A stretch of DNA of 64,000 nt from Patiria pectinifera (lineage: Eukaryota; Echinodermata; Asteroidea; Valvatida; Asterinidae), in NCBI GenBank assembly GCA_029964075.1, contig CM057149.1, forward strand, positions 32,384,900 through 32,448,899, written 5' to 3'. The first letter of the stretch is position 1, and each line of letters starts with the position of its first letter. This document shows, in pieces, positions 61,501 through 64,000 of the stretch. The notes beneath the pieces were generated by a model that worked only from the letters and a program-made list of their open reading frames with translations, was not told where the DNA came from and did not search any database. A program made the translations under genes and the position numbers.

Positions 61501-61935
61501 AGAATACACAATAATTATTTTTTTGACGAAACAGGTTTTAGGGTCATTGCGTTGAAATGGTGATATTCTTTGAACGCAATGAGCATTTTCAGTAATTGTT
61601 TTCATCTAAATGTAGCTTATGAAATTGGCTTTCCAGTCATTATTATTTTTGGTGCTATTTATTGTTTAAAATATAAAATTCCATTTTGGGGGTTACGGTT
61701 CCGCGGTTCCGTACAAACCACTCATAAGTCGCAATAATCTCTTTGTACGCCTCTATACAAAAAGAATTACCTGATTTGTTTCAAAAATACTGTTAAAAAT
61801 TTCGAGTGCAAAACGTAACTCTAGAATGCGCACATTCGTATGGCTAGCTGACTGAAGTGAGCAATGGATGCCACTTACCTAGAACCATCCACAGGTCTGC
61901 TTTGTGTGCTTGGGTCATGTTTGAAAGCATCACCG
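55532..61935 (-). CDS. Ig receptor copy C, complete gene model (7 exons)
   Basis: Joining 61879-61930 (from the ATG), 59982-60398, 58713-58922, 57432-57599, 56503-56672, 56023-56052 and 55532-55576 on the minus strand gives 1092 nt, 363 codons plus TAG, with no internal stop. Phases are 1, 1, 1, 1, 0, 0. The product has a long leader with a hydrophobic core, a V-type Ig domain, a second Ig domain, a short stalk, one membrane span and a tail of about 26 residues rich in basic and polar residues. It is likely a cell-surface receptor or adhesion protein of one Ig family; ligand and signalling are unknown. The tail has no obvious signalling motif. No TATA box or poly-A site was assigned. Confidence 0.7.
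56023..56052 (-). CDS. Copy C exon: 30-nt mini tail exon
   Basis: Acceptor GTCATTTCAG, codons for RMPEQKNDIE, donor GAG/GTACGC. The near-copy in D (4850-4888) keeps both splice sites and the PEQK.DIE sequence, which supports it as a real exon. Confidence 0.65.
56503..56672 (-). CDS. Copy C exon: transmembrane segment
   Basis: A 170-nt exon, acceptor ATATTTGCAG and donor CAAG/GTAATT. It gives a stalk of about 30 residues ending DAPDSFQ, then NAVIGLAVALCLSLAVIVGLVIAA as the membrane helix, then CK. It is open throughout, unlike the exon of B. It leaves in phase 0. Confidence 0.85.
56750..57431. other. Intron of copy C
   Basis: Aligns with the copy B intron 28215-28918 without the MITE of B. 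The 120-residue plus-strand frame at 56745-57107 is a chance reading. Confidence 0.6.
57432..57599 (-). CDS. Copy C exon: Ig domain 2, second half
   Basis: A 168-nt phase-1 exon, acceptor TGTTTTAG and donor CCAC/GTGAGC. It reads EYSVNTFTTSASIPI, MYRCQAYGEALG with the closing cysteine, an NGS glycosylation site and HVTVTVTTTH. Confidence 0.85.
57653..58052. mobile_element. hAT-type MITE in copy C, 400 bp
   Basis: A perfect 8-bp duplication CAATTGCA flanks it (57645-57652, 58053-58060). Ends CAGCCGCGCCGGAA and TTCCGCCGCCCCTG are imperfect inverted repeats. It has G tracts inside. Copy B lacks it. Confidence 0.85.
58110..58330. repeat. Short relative of the 34216 MITE
   Basis: GATGTCCCTCTTGAGGGTATATAGA at the left and AATAACGAGCATTCC...CTCCAGACTGACTTTTGTTTTAGG at the right match the ends of the longer element in copy B. 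Confidence 0.55.
58713..58922 (-). CDS. Copy C exon: Ig domain 2, first half
   Basis: A 210-nt phase-1 exon, acceptor TTGTGTAG and donor CCGA/GTAAGT. It has the VSPKEPFPDV start, LTCIV cysteine, ALRWLLE tryptophan and FTVQPS end, differing from A and B at a handful of residues. Confidence 0.85.
59088..59894. mobile_element. TTAA-flanked element in copy C, 807 bp
   Basis: TTAA at 59084-59087 and 59895-59898. Ends AGAGGTTGTGGAATGCT and GCATTCCACAACCTCT are inverted repeats. It lies in the V-to-Ig2 intron of copy C and is absent from copy B. Minus-strand frames at 59333-59654 inside it overlap in several phases and are not recognisable proteins. Confidence 0.8.
59982..60398 (-). CDS. Copy C exon: hydrophobic leader and V-type Ig domain
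   Basis: A 417-nt exon, acceptor TTCTCTAG and donor CAAAG/GTGAGG. The ATG used by copy B is ATC here, but the frame is open to the acceptor, so translation can enter from the leader exon. Hydrophobic core SVPVVVVSVVVI, then QARSNEDGT. V-set landmarks: IVSCP cysteine, MYWYF tryptophan, DSDEGTYYC. Glycosylation motif NVTDSD in the penultimate strand. Confidence 0.8.
60400..61140. other. Intron of copy C; small hairpin
   Basis: No gene. Bases 61060-61090 form a perfect 14-bp stem (ACCGTTTTAGCCGA) with a 3-nt loop. A poly-T/poly-G run lies at 60845-60863; the 75-residue frame at 60799-61026 is low-complexity. Confidence 0.5.
61143..61705. mobile_element. TIR MITE near copy C leader
   Basis: Left end GGTGAGTCAAAATAGCGGAACC with ACCAAAAATAATAATGACTGG, right end CCAGTCATTATTATTTTTGGTGCT with TTTGGGGGTTACGGTTCCGC, in inverted order. 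The long inner matches make a hairpin likely. Confidence 0.65.
61879..61935 (-). CDS. Copy C leader exon
   Basis: Acceptor-like TTTCCAG, then CGGTG, ATG at 61930 and 17 codons (MLSNMTQAHKADLWMVL), donor CTAG/GTAAGT. Spliced in phase 1 it completes a glutamate codon and runs on through the V exon. Homologous to 38568-38618 in copy B. An upstream untranslated exon is likely, as an acceptor precedes it. Confidence 0.55.
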
Positions 61936-61989
61936 CTGGAAAGGGAAAACAAATAATACTTCAAAAAAGGCAACAATAATTTGCAGATT

Positions 61990-62400
61990 TCGTTCTTGTT
62001 GAAAACCACTACCTCTCTCTAGCACTTATAGGCGTAACCTGGGGGGGGGGGGCAATTCAAAATTCATTCATTTCCATTCAATATTTTTAACGAGTGCCCC
62101 TCTTTTTCTTTTTTTTAGATGAGTGCCCTTTTTCTGAACTAGAGCCCTTTTAAAAAGAAAAGGAAAAATCGTGCCCTTTTTGTAGCAGCGGCAGTAACGA
62201 GTGCCTTTTTATACATTTCGCGCACGTGTCGTATTAAAAAGGCCATATAGGCCTATTGTCCGTCTGTATTAAACAACGCCCCCATTTGAAAATGGTACTA
62301 CCATACCAGCCCCTTCCCCCCCCCCCGCACCAAAAAAAAAAACCTCTTTAGGCCTAACTTGAGCTCAGATCCAAGGATGAGAATCTTTGGACTTATGAGG
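61990..62400. other. No gene seen
   Basis: Poly-G and poly-C tracts at 62041-62052 and 62318-62327 with a repeated GAGTGCCC..TTTTT motif at 62092-62205. No coding region. Confidence 0.5.
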
Positions 62401-62414
62401 TTGATCTATGAGGA

Positions 62415-62800
62415 ATGAATAATTAAATCCCTTCGTGAATGCTTTGCTTGAAGATATCCCACAACTGATTAACTGTTGAGGTCTGTTCAACCATGGCAAT
62501 TTTATCAGCTATTTGGGAGGCAAGGTGATGAAACCTTTCCCAGTTGGCCTTGCTGTACAAGGGTACTTTTCAAGGAAGTTGTTTTTTGTGCGTTGGTTTT
62601 ATATCTAATTCTGTGTAGACTATGTTGTGATCGCTTATACCAGGGATGACCTGTGTCCTGTTGATTTGGTTAGGGCGATTTGTTATGATCAGGTCTAGAA
62701 TATTTCCAAGACGAGTCCGGTTCTTCAACCATCTGAGCCAAGCCGTTGTCATCTAGCATATCACCAAACTCTCTGTGAACTGATGGATGATGAACATTGG
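62415..62800 (-). pseudogene. LINE endonuclease-domain remnant
   Basis: On the minus strand, FGDMLDDNGLAQMVEEP is read in one frame and TRLGNILDLIITNRPNQINR, with VIPGISDHNIVYTEL, in another. PTR..N.LDL..TN and GISDH..V are hallmarks of the C-terminal part of the endonuclease of CR1/Jockey-like non-LTR retrotransposons. SKANWERFHHLA follows in a third stretch. The frameshift and lack of an RT domain make it a dead fragment. Confidence 0.75.
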
Positions 62801-63119
62801 TTTTGAGAGATTTAGTTGACCAATCCCAGCCAACTTTGTTACGGGTAAATAAATTCGCGATTTATGAACAGGAGTGTTTAGAACTTCATGAAATTTCACT
62901 TTCTGTAAAATTGTAGTTAAACCTTTTGTTTTAGGTAGGCACTACAGGCGAAAAGTCAAAGTGGGCCACGTTGGGGCTGCGCCACGTTAGGGTACATCAA
63001 CAATACAAATGTATTATGAAGAATATATAATATGCTTCCGATTAATGTGAATTTTATTAGAAAAAAACTTCGTCCTTTTTTTGATAAACACACGACTCTA
63101 TCCAGTTTTTGTTCAAGTT

Positions 63120-63302
63120 TTATGTGTAAAATTGCATTTTTTTTCCCCACTGTTTCTGCTCCGCTAGCGCCCTCCTTTGACTTTCTGCTCTTATCTCTTG
63201 CACTTTAGCCTTGATCATTGTGTACACAAAACTTCCGAAGACCAGCGCAATCAGAACGTGTCGTACCACTTTGGTAAATAGGGGTAGCTTATAGTCCAGC
63301 AA
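63120..63302 (-). CDS. Possible small membrane-protein exon
   Basis: Open frame of about 60 codons with an N-terminal stretch LPLFTKVVRHVLIALVFGSF that could be one membrane helix, then a charged helix around KAKVQEIRAESQRRALAEQK. It looks like a small single-pass mitochondrial or membrane protein, but there is no ATG (TTG/CTG only) and an in-frame TGA lies just upstream. It may be an internal exon or a 5'-truncated retrocopy. I cannot name it. Confidence 0.3.
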   Translation of the reverse strand: MLDYKLPLFTKVVRHVLIALVFGSFVYTMIKAKVQEIRAESQRRALAEQKQWGKKMQFYT

Positions 63303-64000
63303 GATTCAGCTGTGCTGAGTGGAATGGGGCCAAACATCATTTAAAGGTCATGCTTGTTTTATCGATCCATCCACACTGAGAATTTCAAGACATCCATTTT
63401 TGAAATTATGCCTGAGTTATTAGTGAAAATACTGCTCATGTAACAGTGCTATAATTGCAGCAAAAAGACTGCCACGTTTTTTCAAACAATAATATTTCAC
63501 CCTACTTTAAAATGAAACGTCCCCAGTTAATGCCACGTCACATTGGGGTGTGTGCGTATGTGTGCGTGTGGTTAATCTCTCACACAATAATACCTAGGCC
63601 ATATGGGTGCACGCCTGTAAGTAGGCCAAAAATCCGTCCGATGAGCTCATGAATAAAAGTTATACCCTCAAACTATTCTATATTAGAGAGTTCTGAGAAC
63701 CATGGAATTGGGGAATTGAAGACATGCGGCACTGAACCTCTGGCCAGGACTTGGAGCTTCTAATTCTGAGCATTTTGGATGCAATCGGGCCCGAAAGTGG
63801 CGCTATTTAGCCATGACTTGTTGTGGAGGGATTCTTTTTCAAAATGGCTACTTTTCCAGTTTGGGAAACATCATTCATTTTAGGGGTGTTCTTCTTCATT
63901 TTTCTGTGCAGCTTGAATACCTGTGAGATATCTGAGTATTTTTAAATGAATTTTGAAGTATGGGCATTTAGCACTAGTGTCTATGGGAATTTTATTGCAG
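63303..64000. other. No gene seen
   Basis: No recognisable feature; the short plus-strand frame at 63455-63652 has no motif. Confidence 0.5.

Overview
This is eukaryotic genomic DNA, AT-rich, intron-rich and packed with old transposon fragments and MITEs. It is probably from a marine invertebrate deuterostome, and an echinoderm is my best guess. That guess rests on the style of the immunoglobulin receptor exons, the tRNA-derived SINEs and the G/C-homopolymer-bearing MITEs; no single feature proves it. There is no bacterial-type operon anywhere, and most long open frames are chance or transposon-derived.

The gene content is a small cluster of one family: single-pass membrane proteins with an N-terminal V-type Ig domain, a second Ig domain split over two exons, a transmembrane exon and very short cytoplasmic-tail exons. 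The Ig exons are joined at phase-1 introns. Copy C (minus strand, 61935 down to 55532) can be joined into one uninterrupted reading frame of 363 codons. Copy B (minus strand, 38618 down to about 27340) has all the Ig exons, but it has an in-frame stop just before the membrane segment and damaged tail exons. Copy A (plus strand, 10415-16010) has the second Ig domain, a membrane exon and a different tail, but no V exon or leader. Copy D (minus strand, 6083 down to about 4545) is only the 3' half. B, C and D share 3'-flanking sequence, so they are duplicates of one larger unit.

Copies D and A are the two arms of a large inverted duplication (4903-8292 against 12606-15905). A spacer of about 4.3 kb between the arms holds the Ig exons of A and an LTR-like insertion. 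The arms differ by scattered substitutions and indels, so this does not look like a simple assembly mirror artefact.

The rest is mobile DNA, layered and nested. There are TTAA-flanked MITEs (5041, 15245, 16397, 24572, 37777, 59088), hAT-type MITEs with 8-bp target duplications (16727, 19905, 27965, 29335, 54198, 57653), and two foldback elements built on minisatellites (561-1161 and 50510-53050). A 4.2-kb TIR transposon relic carrying THAP-type and SWIM-type zinc-finger gene fragments lies inside an intron of copy B. There are also mariner, LINE and Ty3/Gypsy fragments, two SINEs, a roughly 1.95-kb tandem duplication (38700-42690) and several satellites. Comparing introns of B and C gives filled and empty sites for several insertions.
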